Source of the DNA: DATCMH01 sp036563505
GTDB lineage: Bacteria > Pseudomonadota > Alphaproteobacteria > Rhizobiales > Beijerinckiaceae
Assembly: GCA_036563505.1 (NCBI GenBank)
Contig: DATCMH010000022.1
Span: 62,001 to 126,000, forward strand
Length of the DNA stretch: 64,000 nucleotides
Direction of reading: 5' to 3'
Position 1 is the first letter of the stretch. Each line of letters begins with the position of its first letter. The notes under the pieces are model-generated. The model did not search any database. It saw nothing but the letters and a program-made list of their open reading frames with translations, and was not told where the DNA came from. Positions 48,360 through 58,008 of this stretch are shown in pieces. The translations under genes and the position numbers were made by a program.

Positions 48360-50306
48360 ATGTCCCCCGTCACCCGCCGCCAGACTTTGCAGGCCGGCGT
48401 CGCCGCCGCGGCGCTCGGCTTCGCGTCGAAGCTCTCAGCCCAGGGCGCGCCCAACCGCGTGAAGCTGCGCATCCTGGAGACCACCGATCTCCACGTGAAC
48501 GCGGTGCCGTACGACTACTACCGCGACGCGCCCGACGACACGGTGGGCCTCGCCAAGACCGCGGCGCTCATCAAGGCGGCGCGGGCGGAGGCGAAGAACA
48601 GCCTGCTCTTCGACAACGGCGACCTGCTCCAGGGCTCGCCGCTCGGTGACTTCGTCGCCTACCAGAAAGGGCTGAAAAGCGGCGAGACGCATCCGATCGT
48701 CGCGGCGATGAACGGCCTGAACTACGATTGCGGCACGCTCGGCAATCACGAGTTCAACTACGGGCTCGCCTTCCTCGGCGCGGCCTTGGGCACCGCCCGC
48801 TTCCCGATCGTCTGCGCCAACGTGATGCGCGCGGACGGGCAGCCGGCGTTTTCGCCTTACCGGGTGCTCGAGCGCGAGATGATGGACGAGGCCGGAGCCC
48901 GCCAGGCTCTCAAGGTCGGCGTGATCGGCTTCGTACCGCCCCAGATCATGCAGTGGGACAAAGCGAGCCTCGAGGGCAAGGTCACGACCCTCGACATCGT
49001 CGACGCGGCCAAGCGCTTCGTGCCGGAGCTGCAGGCGCGGGGCGTCGACCTCGTCGTGGCGCTCTGCCATTCCGGCATCAGCGGCGGCGAGCGCAAGGGC
49101 GGCGAGGAGAACGCGGCGCTGCATCTGGCCCAAGTGGAGGGCATCGACGTTATCCTCACCGGCCACCAGCACCTCGTCTTTCCGGGCGGAAAAGACTTCG
49201 CCAACATCCCCGGCGTCGATGCCGTGAAGGGCACGCTCCACGGCAAGCCGGCGGTGATGGCCGGGTTCTGGGGCAGCCATCTCGGGCTGATCGACCTCAC
49301 CCTCGAGAAGGGCGCGCAAGGCTGGCGCGTGGCGGATTTCGCCTGTGAGGCGCGGCCGATCTACGAGCGGGTCGAGCGCAAGGTGGTACCGAAGGTCGAG
49401 GCGGAAGGTGCGGTGCTCGCCGCGGTGAAGGCCGACCACGAAGCGACGCTGGCCTACGTGCGCCAACCCGTCGGCGCGACGGCCGTGCCGATCCACTCCT
49501 ACTTCTCCCTCGTCGCCGACGACGCTTCGGTGAAGCTCGTCACCGAGGCCCAGAGCTGGTACGTCGCCGACCTCCTCAAAGGGACGCCGCACAAGGACCT
49601 GCCGCTTCTCTCCGCGGCGGCGCCCTTCAAGTCCGGCGGACGCGGCGGTCCGACCTACTTCACCGACATCAAACCGGGGCCGCTCGCCATCAAGGACCTG
49701 GCGGACGTCTACATCTACCCGAACACCGTCCGGGCGGTGCGGGTGACGGGCGCCGAGCTTCGGGGCTGGCTCGAACGCTCGGCCGGCATCTACAACCAGA
49801 TCGATCCGGGGAAGGCCGGCGAGCAGGAACTCGTCAACCCGAAGTTCCCCGCCTTCAACTTCGACGTCATCGCCGGCGTCACCTACCGCATCGACCCGAC
49901 CCAGCCCTCGCGCTACGATCCCGATGGCGCTCTCGTGGCACCCGACGCCCGGCGCATCGTCGATCTTGCCTACCAGGGGCAACCGGTGCGGGACGACCAA
50001 GTGTTCATCGTCGCGACGAACAACTACCGGGCGTCCGGCGGCGGCAAGTTCCCGGGCAACGACGGCAAGACCACGGTGCTCGACGCGCCGGACCTCACCC
50101 GCGACGTCATCATGCGCTACGTCGTCGCCAACAAGGAGGTGGCGCCGAAGGCCGACGGCTCCTGGTCCCTCGTCGTGCCGAAAGGCCCGGCCGTGGCCAC
50201 CTTCCTGTCAGGCCCTGGCGCCGCGGCTCATCAGCCGGCCGGGGTGAAGATCGAGCGCATCGGCGACGGGCCGGAGGGGTTTGCCAAGTACCGCTTGGTG
50301 GCGTGA
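48360..50306 (+). CDS. cpdB: 2',3'-cyclic-nucleotide 2'-phosphodiesterase / 3'-nucleotidase
   Basis: A periplasmic bifunctional enzyme of 648 residues that degrades 2',3'-cyclic nucleotides and 3'-nucleotides to nucleosides. A twin-arginine signal (VTRRQTLQAGVAAAALGFA) is followed by the metallophosphatase domain: RILETTDLHVN, DNGDLLQGSPLGD, GTLGNHEFNYG, LCHSGISGG and ILTGHQHLVFPG. The C-terminal 5'-nucleotidase domain binds the nucleoside (DVYIYPNTVRAVRVTGAEL, NVDFDVI-like FNFDVIAGVTYRIDP). The ribosome site CAGGAGG lies seven bases upstream of the ATG. Monocistronic, followed by a repeat. Confidence 0.95.
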   Translation: MSPVTRRQTLQAGVAAAALGFASKLSAQGAPNRVKLRILETTDLHVNAVPYDYYRDAPDDTVGLAKTAALIKAARAEAKNSLLFDNGDLLQGSPLGDFVAYQKGLKSGETHPIVAAMNGLNYDCGTLGNHEFNYGLAFLGAALGTARFPIVCANVMRADGQPAFSPYRVLEREMMDEAGARQALKVGVIGFVPPQIMQWDKASLEGKVTTLDIVDAAKRFVPELQARGVDLVVALCHSGISGGERKGGEENAALHLAQVEGIDVILTGHQHLVFPGGKDFANIPGVDAVKGTLHGKPAVMAGFWGSHLGLIDLTLEKGAQGWRVADFACEARPIYERVERKVVPKVEAEGAVLAAVKADHEATLAYVRQPVGATAVPIHSYFSLVADDASVKLVTEAQSWYVADLLKGTPHKDLPLLSAAAPFKSGGRGGPTYFTDIKPGPLAIKDLADVYIYPNTVRAVRVTGAELRGWLERSAGIYNQIDPGKAGEQELVNPKFPAFNFDVIAGVTYRIDPTQPSRYDPDGALVAPDARRIVDLAYQGQPVRDDQVFIVATNNYRASGGGKFPGNDGKTTVLDAPDLTRDVIMRYVVANKEVAPKADGSWSLVVPKGPAVATFLSGPGAAAHQPAGVKIERIGDGPEGFAKYRLVA

Positions 50307-50333
50307 GAAGCTCCTTCTCAGCCCTACCCCTGT

Positions 50334-50620
50334 TATGGCCGGGCTTGACCCGGCCATCTCGGTTCGGAGGCTTGTACGACTTCGCACCGGGGTTCGCGGG
50401 TCGAGCCCGCGAACGACATCGTTGTTGTTCTGAGCCACTCGGGCCTCCGCCCAGCACCCCTCATCCGTCCTTGCTTCGCGAGGGCACCTTCTCCCGCAGA
50501 GGGGAGAAGGTGGCGCGCGAAACCCTCTCCCCGCTGCGGGAGAGGGTGGCCCGGCGAAGCCGGGTCAGGAGAGGGAGCGCTGCGTCAGCAGCGCTCGGCC
50601 GCAAGGCCGATCACGACCGT
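50334..50620. repeat. Modular intergenic repeat R4+R3, inverted copy
   Basis: Starts ATGGCCGGGCTTGACCCGGCC, ends its first module with GGTCGAGCCCGCGAACGAC, then CCCAGCACCCCTCATCCG and the nested hairpins CCTTCTCCCGCAGAGGGGAGAAGG and CCCTCTCCCCGCTGCGGGAGAGGG (shortened here by overlap). The module order is the reverse of that at 19057. It makes up nearly all of the 335-base gap between the cpdB and GGDEF-EAL genes. Confidence 0.8.
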
Positions 50621-50641
50621 GCTGTCGCGAACGCCCCGCCG

Positions 50642-52561
50642 TCAGCCGCCGACCACCCGCAGGCCCGGCGCCGTCTCCGGCTCCTCGCGCTGGGCGTCCT
50701 TGAGGATCGTGGCCGCCACGTCGATCAAGGGCATCGGCCGGCCGAAGAGGAAGCCCTGGACCTCGTCGCAGCCGAGCTCCCGCAGGAAGGCGGCCTGGGC
50801 CGGCGTCTCGACGCCCTCCGCCGTCACGCGCATGCGCAGTGCCCGGCTCAACGACAGGATCGCCTGCAGGATCGTGGCGACGTGCCGCTCGTCCGTCTCG
50901 AAGGCGCGCATGAAGGAGCGGTCGATCTTGATCTTGTCGAAGGGGAACTTCCACAGGTAGCTCAAGCTGGAGTAGCCGGTGCCGAAATCATCCATGACGA
51001 TGGAGACGCCGAGCGCCTTAAAGTCGGCGAGCTCCTGCATGATGTCGGCGTCATCGGCCAGCAGCAGCCCCTCGGTGATCTCGAGCTCCAGGCGGCGCGG
51101 GGCAAGGCCCGATTGCTCCAGGGCCTGGCGTACGGTGCGGCTTAAGCCCCCGGCCTTGAACTGGGCCGGCGAGAGGTTGACGGCGATGGTGAGGGGCTCG
51201 GGCCAGTGGCGGGCGACGTCGCAGGCGCGCCGCAGCACCCAGTCGCCGATCTGGGCGATGAGGCCCATCTCCTCGGCGATGGGCACGAAGACCGCGGGCG
51301 ACACGTAGCCGCCTGCCCCGGCAGGCATGCGCAGCAGGGCCTCGAATCCCGTGAGGCGGCCGCTGCCGCCCGCGAAGAGCGGCTGGAAATGCAGGTCGAA
51401 GGCGTCGCTGGCCAGCGTCTCGCGGATCTGGTTCTCCAGTTCGCGCCGGCGCTGGAGCTCGCTCTCGATCGCCCGCTCGAAGAGCACGGTGCCCGGCTCC
51501 GGGCGCTTGCGGGCGCGGTCGAGGGCGAGGTCCGCCGCCTTCATGAGGCGCAGCACCCCGTCCCCGTCCTGCGGGAAGAGGGCCGCGCCGATGCGCGCGG
51601 TCAGTGCGACGGCGTGACCCTCCACGGTGCGCGGCGCGGCGACCGCGGCGACGAGGCTCGCGGCGAAGCTTTCGACGGCGGCGGGGCTCGCGAGCCCGGG
51701 GCAGGCCACGGCGAACTCGTCGCCGCCGAGTCGGGCGACGAGGGCGTCCGGTCCCGCCGCGGCGCGCAGCGCTCGCGCCGCGGCGACGATGGCCTCGTCG
51801 CCGACCTTGTGGCTGTAGGCCTCGTTGACCTCCTTCAAGCCATCGAGGTCGATGTGAAGGACGGCGAAGCCGGAGAGCGCGCCCTCGGTCCCGTTCCGGG
51901 CCGCCACCATCTCGTCGAGGGCGGCGAGGAAGCGGGCTCGGCTCATGAGGCCGGTCATCGGTTCGTGGGCGGCGTAGTAGGCGACGCGCTCGCTCGCGGC
52001 GAGCCCCTCTCGGTGCCGGCGCAGGAAGGCGAGAAGCGGGATGCCGAAGCACAGGCCGACGAGGGGCAGGAGCCCCGCCGCGGCGAGCTGGAGCGTGGCT
52101 TCCGTGCGGGTACGCAGGGCGGATTGATCGACGCGCAGTTCCGCGATCTGCGGCGGACGCCCCTCGCCCGCGAGCGCCACGTAGACCGTCGCCGGTTCCC
52201 CCGCGAGCCCCGTGGACCCGATGACCGGCGCCTGAGCCCGCAGCACGCGCTGCGCGACCGCGGGGGGCAGCGCGGCCGCGTCCACGGCCCCGGGACCGGT
52301 CGGCTGGCCGCGAAAATCGTAGACCCGATGGCCGACGACGGACGGCAGGGCCCCCGCTGCCTCGCCCGCCGTCTCAACGGCAGGTCTGGACTCGGCATAG
52401 CGCGCGAAGTCCAAAGCCGCGACCTCGAGGGCCTCGGCCAGGATACGCTCGCTGGCCCAGGCCGCGATCCATCCCGTGCCGAGCGCGCCTCCGGCAAGCA
52501 GGCTCGCCAGCGCGGCTCCCGCCATGAACGACCGCAGCGACCGACCGAACTTTTCGCGCAT
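50642..52561 (-). CDS. GGDEF-EAL cyclic di-GMP protein with two membrane segments
   Basis: Makes and/or breaks down cyclic di-GMP at the inner membrane. The 639-residue protein has a membrane segment near residues 12-34, a periplasmic sensor region of about 125 residues, a second segment near 160-185, a GGDEF domain with intact GGDEF at 279-283 (ARLGGDEFAV), and an EAL domain with E407-A408-L409 in GFEALLRM, DDFGTGYSSLSYL, KIKIDRSF and AEGVETPAQ. Catalytic residues of both domains look intact, so either activity is possible. The ATG 52561 (MREKFGRS) begins the first membrane helix; the open frame further upstream runs through a repeat and is discounted. Confidence 0.93.
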   Translation of the reverse strand: MREKFGRSLRSFMAGAALASLLAGGALGTGWIAAWASERILAEALEVAALDFARYAESRPAVETAGEAAGALPSVVGHRVYDFRGQPTGPGAVDAAALPPAVAQRVLRAQAPVIGSTGLAGEPATVYVALAGEGRPPQIAELRVDQSALRTRTEATLQLAAAGLLPLVGLCFGIPLLAFLRRHREGLAASERVAYYAAHEPMTGLMSRARFLAALDEMVAARNGTEGALSGFAVLHIDLDGLKEVNEAYSHKVGDEAIVAAARALRAAAGPDALVARLGGDEFAVACPGLASPAAVESFAASLVAAVAAPRTVEGHAVALTARIGAALFPQDGDGVLRLMKAADLALDRARKRPEPGTVLFERAIESELQRRRELENQIRETLASDAFDLHFQPLFAGGSGRLTGFEALLRMPAGAGGYVSPAVFVPIAEEMGLIAQIGDWVLRRACDVARHWPEPLTIAVNLSPAQFKAGGLSRTVRQALEQSGLAPRRLELEITEGLLLADDADIMQELADFKALGVSIVMDDFGTGYSSLSYLWKFPFDKIKIDRSFMRAFETDERHVATILQAILSLSRALRMRVTAEGVETPAQAAFLRELGCDEVQGFLFGRPMPLIDVAATILKDAQREEPETAPGLRVVGG

Positions 52562-52661
52562 GCCCGACGCTCTCCCTGTCGCGCCAGAGTGACGAGGCGG
52601 GGTTGCGAAAGGCTGAAACCGATCGTCGAAGGTCGGGGGTTCGCGACGGACTCGGCGCGCC

Positions 52662-53096
52662 TTCCTTCTCCCCTCGTGGGAGAAGGTGCCCCGCGCAGCG
52701 GGGCGGATGAGGGGGTGCTGGGCGTAGGCTCGGGTGGCGGGAGAGTACCCCCTCACCCTTGCTCCGCCTTCGGCTGCGCTTGTCGCGTCGGCCATTCCGC
52801 CGACGCGACCCTCTCCCCTGCCGGGAGAGGAGGGACGCACTCTGCCGTGTCAGATGAGCGAACACACCTCCGACACTCGGATGCTCAACGCCTCTCCCTT
52901 CCGGGGAGAGGGCTTCGCCTGCGCACCGGCAGGCGAAGCAAGCGAACGAGAGCGAGCGGGGGTGAGGGGGAGTCGGGCAAGAGCCCGAACGGCTCAACAC
53001 ATCCCTGTCCCCTTGCGAGCTCGACCCGCGAACCTCGGCGCGAAACCCCACCCGCCTCCGAACCGAGATGGCCGGGTCAAGCCCGGCCATGACAAG
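52662..53096. repeat. Long modular intergenic repeat R3+R4, forward copy
   Basis: A composite of about 435 bases: a short hairpin CTTCTCCCCTCGTGGGAGAAG, GGGGCGGATGAGGGGGTGCTG and GGGCGTAGGCTCGGGT, a middle block with CCCTCTCCCCTGCCGGGAGAG and CTCTCCCTTCCGGGGAGAGGG, GCCTGCGCACCGGCAGGC, and a right module from GAGCTCGACCCGCGAACC to CAAGCCCGGCCATGAC. It corresponds along its whole length to 62855-63280. It fills most of the 593-base gap between meaA and the GGDEF-EAL gene. Confidence 0.82.
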
Positions 53097-53154
53097 GGTG
53101 GGATGGCGCGGTGGGCGGGCCATCAGAGAGAAAATCGCCGTTCGGCTCTTTCTC

Positions 53155-55173
53155 TCATCCGCTCGCACGGCGCCGGAGCGCCTCGTCCTCGCCCGGGCGG
53201 TTCGGCAGGGAGCGGTCCACGACGCGCACGATGTCGGCCATGATGGCGTCGAGCGCGTAGTCCTTCGGGGTGTAGACGGCCGCCACTCCCATGTTGCGCA
53301 GGACGTTCTCGTCCTCGGCCGAGATGATGCCGCCGACAACGACGGGGATGTGATCGAGGCCTTCGGCCCGCATCTTCGCCCTCACCTCGCGTACGAGGGG
53401 CACGTGCGAGCCCGACAGGATCGAGAGCCCCACGACGTGGGCCCGGTTGGCCTTGGCGCGGGCGACGATCTCGGCGGGCGTCTGGCGGATGCCCTCATAG
53501 GTAGCCTCCATGCCGACGTCCCGGGCGCGCAGCGCGATCTGCTCGGCGCCGTTCGAATGACCGTCGAGCCCCGGCTTGCCGACGACGAGGCGGGGCGTCT
53601 CCCCGAGGCGCTCGCCCAGCTCGGCCACCATGAGGCGGATGTCCTGCGTCGCTCCGGCGCTGGCGGTCGAGGCCGTGACGCCCGTCGGGGCCCGGTACTC
53701 GCCGAAGACCTGGCGCAGGGTCTCGCCCCACTCGCCGGTGGTGACCCCGGCCTTGGCGCAGGCGATAGAGGGCGGCATGACGTTGCGCCCTTCCCGGGCC
53801 GCTGCCTCAAGCTCGGCCAGCGCCGCTGTGACGGCCGCTTCGTCCCGGCGCGTCCGCCAGGCCCGGATGCGATGGACGGCCTCCATCTCCACCGTCTCGG
53901 AGACGGTATAGACCGCGCCGTCGCCGGCGGTCAGCGGCGAGGGCTCGCCCTCCCGGAAGCGGTTGACGCCGACGACGATCTGCTCGCCGCTCTCGATGGC
54001 AGCAAGGCGCCTCGCGTTCGACTCGACGAGCGCCTGCTTTAAGGCCCCGGTCTCGACCGCCGCCGCGGCGCCGCCGAGCGCCTCGATGCGGGCGAACTCC
54101 GCGCGGGCCTCGTCTTTGAGCGCCGCGACCTTGGCCTCCATGACCGTGGAGCCGTCGAAGAGGTCCTCGTGCTCCAGGAGGTCCGTCTCGAAGGCGAGGA
54201 TCTGCTGCATGCGCAGGGACCATTGCTGGTCCCAGGGGCGGGGGAGGCCCAAGGCCTCGTTCCAGGCCGGCAGCTGCACGGCCCGGGCGCGGGCGCGCTT
54301 CGACAGCGTCACGGCCAGCATCTCGATCAGGATGCGATGGACGTTGTTCTCCGGCTGCTGCTCGGTGAGCCCGAGCGAGTTCACCTGCACGCCGTAGCGG
54401 AACAGCCGCTTCTTGGGGTCGCTCACGCCGTAGCGATGCTCGGCGATCTCGTCCCAGAGCTCCGCGAAGGCGCGCATCTTGGCGATTTCGGTGACGAAGC
54501 GCAGCCCCGCGTTCACGAAGAAGGAGATGCGGCTAACCACGTCGGGAAACGCCTCGTCCGGCACCTCGCCCGAGGCCCGCACGGTGTCGAGCACGGCGCA
54601 GGCCGTGGCGAGCGCGAAGGCGAGCTCCTGCACCGGTGTCGCCCCGGCCTCCTGCAGGTGGTAGGAGCAGACGTTCATGGGGTTCCATTTCGGAACCGCC
54701 TTCGTCGTATAGAGGATCACGTCCTTGGTGAGCCGGAGCGAAGGCTCCGGCGGAAAGACGTAGGTGCCGCGCGAAAGATACTCCTTGATGAGGTCGTTCT
54801 GCGTCGTGCCCTGCAGGAGGGCCGGATCGGCGCCTTGCTCCTCGGCTACGGCGACGTAGAGCGCGAGCAGCCAGGGCGCCGTCGCGTTGATCGTCATCGA
54901 GGTGTTCATCGAGGCGAGCGGGATGTCCTGGAACAGGGCCCGCATGTCCCCGAGATGGGCGATCGACACGCCGACCTTGCCGACCTCGCCGCGGGCCAAC
55001 TCGTGGTCGGGGTCGTAGCCCGTCTGGGTCGGCAGGTCGAAAGCGACGGACAGGCCCGTCTGCCCCTTGGCGAGGTTGTTGCGGTAGAGCGCGTTCGACT
55101 CCGCCGCCGTGGAATGGCCGGCATAGGTGCGAAAAATCCAGGGCTTGTCGCGCGTGCGGCCGGTCTCGCTCAT
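53155..55173 (-). CDS. meaA: Ethylmalonyl-CoA mutase (MeaA)
   Basis: Coenzyme B12-dependent mutase that converts (2R)-ethylmalonyl-CoA to (2S)-methylsuccinyl-CoA in the ethylmalonyl-CoA pathway of acetyl-CoA assimilation. The 672-residue protein has the mutase barrel (RTYAGHSTAAESNALYRNNL, LSVAFDLPTQTGYDPDHE, NTSMTINATAPWLLALYV) and a C-terminal cobalamin domain with the D-x-H-x-x-G motif in KPGLDGHSNGAEQ and GLSILSGSHVPLV. The family assignment (MeaA rather than methylmalonyl-CoA mutase) follows from the divergent ccr neighbour and single-chain organisation. The ATG 55173 was chosen from GGGAGGA just upstream; the frame stays open for 85 more codons. Confidence 0.94.
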   Translation of the reverse strand: MSETGRTRDKPWIFRTYAGHSTAAESNALYRNNLAKGQTGLSVAFDLPTQTGYDPDHELARGEVGKVGVSIAHLGDMRALFQDIPLASMNTSMTINATAPWLLALYVAVAEEQGADPALLQGTTQNDLIKEYLSRGTYVFPPEPSLRLTKDVILYTTKAVPKWNPMNVCSYHLQEAGATPVQELAFALATACAVLDTVRASGEVPDEAFPDVVSRISFFVNAGLRFVTEIAKMRAFAELWDEIAEHRYGVSDPKKRLFRYGVQVNSLGLTEQQPENNVHRILIEMLAVTLSKRARARAVQLPAWNEALGLPRPWDQQWSLRMQQILAFETDLLEHEDLFDGSTVMEAKVAALKDEARAEFARIEALGGAAAAVETGALKQALVESNARRLAAIESGEQIVVGVNRFREGEPSPLTAGDGAVYTVSETVEMEAVHRIRAWRTRRDEAAVTAALAELEAAAREGRNVMPPSIACAKAGVTTGEWGETLRQVFGEYRAPTGVTASTASAGATQDIRLMVAELGERLGETPRLVVGKPGLDGHSNGAEQIALRARDVGMEATYEGIRQTPAEIVARAKANRAHVVGLSILSGSHVPLVREVRAKMRAEGLDHIPVVVGGIISAEDENVLRNMGVAAVYTPKDYALDAIMADIVRVVDRSLPNRPGEDEALRRRASG

Positions 55174-55177
55174 GCAT

Positions 55178-55184
55178 TCCTCCC
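55178..55184 (-). promoter_or_regulatory. Ribosome binding site of meaA
   Basis: GGGAGGA on the minus strand, four bases before the ATG at 55173. It fixes the start against the upstream open frame that reaches into ccr's leader. Confidence 0.75.
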
Positions 55185-55426
55185 AGCACGCTTCGCCGAG
55201 CGGGGCGCCGACGAGAGGTTTTGGACACCTGATCGTCCGCCGTCGAGCGAGGCCGTGTCCGTTGCAATGCAGCATGGGCCAGGCCTGTTCCGCAAGCGGC
55301 GCGGCCGGGCCGCAGGACAGCGGCTGTTGCGAATCCTTGATCCGTTGCGCGACCCCTCTGGACCCGCTCCACCCGTTGGGTATCATTGCTGCAACGCACA
55401 AAGAACCGTCAGGGAGTTCGAGCCGC

Positions 55427-56701
<1,275 letters not shown>

Positions 56702-56721
56702 CGGCTTGTCCGCTCCCCTCT

Positions 56722-56986
56722 GTCATGGCCAGGCTTGACCCGGCCATCTCGGTTCGGAGGTGGGCACACGGCTTCACGCCGAGGTTCGCGGGTCGAGCCC
56801 GCGAACGACAAAGCCGATAGCCCTTAGCGCTTGGGTCTATGCCCAGCACCCACCCCACCCGGACGGCTTGCGCCGTCCACCCTCCCCGCGAGCGGGGAGG
56901 GATGTGGGGCGACTTCATTCGCGATCCCTCCCCGTCCACGGGGAGGGTGGCCCTGCGCAGCAGGGTCGGGTGGGGTCAGTGCTGGG
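56722..56986. repeat. Modular intergenic repeat R4+R3, inverted copy with 20-base inverted ends
   Basis: The first module (56722-56809) is GTCATGGCCAGGCTTGACCCG to GGGTCGAGCCCGCGAACGAC. The second (56842-56986) is bounded by CCCAGCACCCACCCCACCCG and its imperfect complement CGGGTGGGGTCAGTGCTGGG, and holds TCCCCGCGAGCGGGGA and a GGACGGCTTGCGCCGTCC hairpin. It fills the gap between the convergent ccr and BrkB-family genes. Confidence 0.82.
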
Positions 56987-57023
56987 GCAGCGCTCGGCGC
57001 CGGTCGATCGGCCCTGAAACGCC

Positions 57024-57917
57024 TCAAGGCGTCCGCACCACGTCGTTGAACCGCCGGTCCTTCTCCGCCAGCCGGTCGAGGCGGCGCTGCTTGGCAGCGA
57101 TCAGCGTGCCGTTGAGTTCGCCGCCGAAGAGGAAGATGGCGGCAAGCGTGTAGAGGAAGACGAGCACCACCATCGGCGTCGAGAGGCCGCCATAGGTGGA
57201 GGCGTAGGCGCCCGGGTAGTTCTCGAGATACCAGCTGAAGGCGAGGCCTCCGACGAGCCAGAGCGCCAGCGTGATCCCGACGCCCGGCAGCACGGCGACG
57301 AAGCTGCGCCGGCCGGCGGGCACCACTTTGTGGGCGAGCGTCAGGCCGATGACGATGAGCACCGTCGCCACCGTGATCCGCAGCCAGTCGACGAGCCAGC
57401 CGAGCGGTGCCAGCGCCGGGAGATAGAAGGTCACCCCGCGCCAGACGAAGGGCCCGAGCACCACGAGGAGCGCCATGCTCAGCATCATCACGGCGCCCAC
57501 CAGCACGAAGGCGATCGACTCGAGCCGCGTCAGCCACCAGGCCCGGGTCTCGCTCAAGCCGTAGGCCCGGTTGAGCCCGACCCGCAGGGATTCGACGCCG
57601 CTCGACGCGAAGTAGATCGCGAGCACCAGGCCCACCGTGAAGATGTCGCTGCGCCGACCCGTGAGGACGGAATGCACCTCGTGGGCGATGGGCTGGCCTA
57701 CTTCGCTCGGCCAGGCCTCCAGGATGAGGTCGGCCGCCGTGTCGGCGAGGCTTCCCGACCCGAAGAAGCTCGCCAGCGCGGTGAGCAGGATCAGGAAGGG
57801 AAAGAACGACATCAACACCGAGAGCGCGATGTGGCTCGCGATCGCCCAGCCGTCATGCGCCAGGAAGCGGTGCATGGCGATGGCGAGGAGTTGGATGACG
57901 GTGCGATAGCGGATCAC
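57024..57917 (-). CDS. YihY/virulence factor BrkB family membrane protein
   Basis: A 297-residue inner membrane protein with six membrane segments of the YihY (formerly RNase BN) family. The family features are HDGWAIASHIALSVLMSFFPFL, LTALASFFGSGSLADTAADLI, ASSGVESLRVGLNRAYG and the C-terminal pair TYGGLSTPMVVLVFLYTLAAI with FLFGGELNGTL. The molecular function is not established; despite the old name the family is not thought to be an RNase. It converges on ccr, separated by a modular repeat. Confidence 0.9.
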   Translation of the reverse strand: MIRYRTVIQLLAIAMHRFLAHDGWAIASHIALSVLMSFFPFLILLTALASFFGSGSLADTAADLILEAWPSEVGQPIAHEVHSVLTGRRSDIFTVGLVLAIYFASSGVESLRVGLNRAYGLSETRAWWLTRLESIAFVLVGAVMMLSMALLVVLGPFVWRGVTFYLPALAPLGWLVDWLRITVATVLIVIGLTLAHKVVPAGRRSFVAVLPGVGITLALWLVGGLAFSWYLENYPGAYASTYGGLSTPMVVLVFLYTLAAIFLFGGELNGTLIAAKQRRLDRLAEKDRRFNDVVRTP

Positions 57918-58008
57918 GACAGGAGCAGGGCGGGCGGCTGTGATGCCGCCCGCGACCAGAAGGCCCCTGGGGCCAACGCGTCAAGGCCGGGCTTGATCCC
58001 GCCGGGCC

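Noticed and set aside
50303..51145. 280-residue frame at the start of the gap after cpdB
   Set aside because: It joins the modular repeat to the antisense of the GGDEF-EAL gene. No ribosome site and no protein-like composition.
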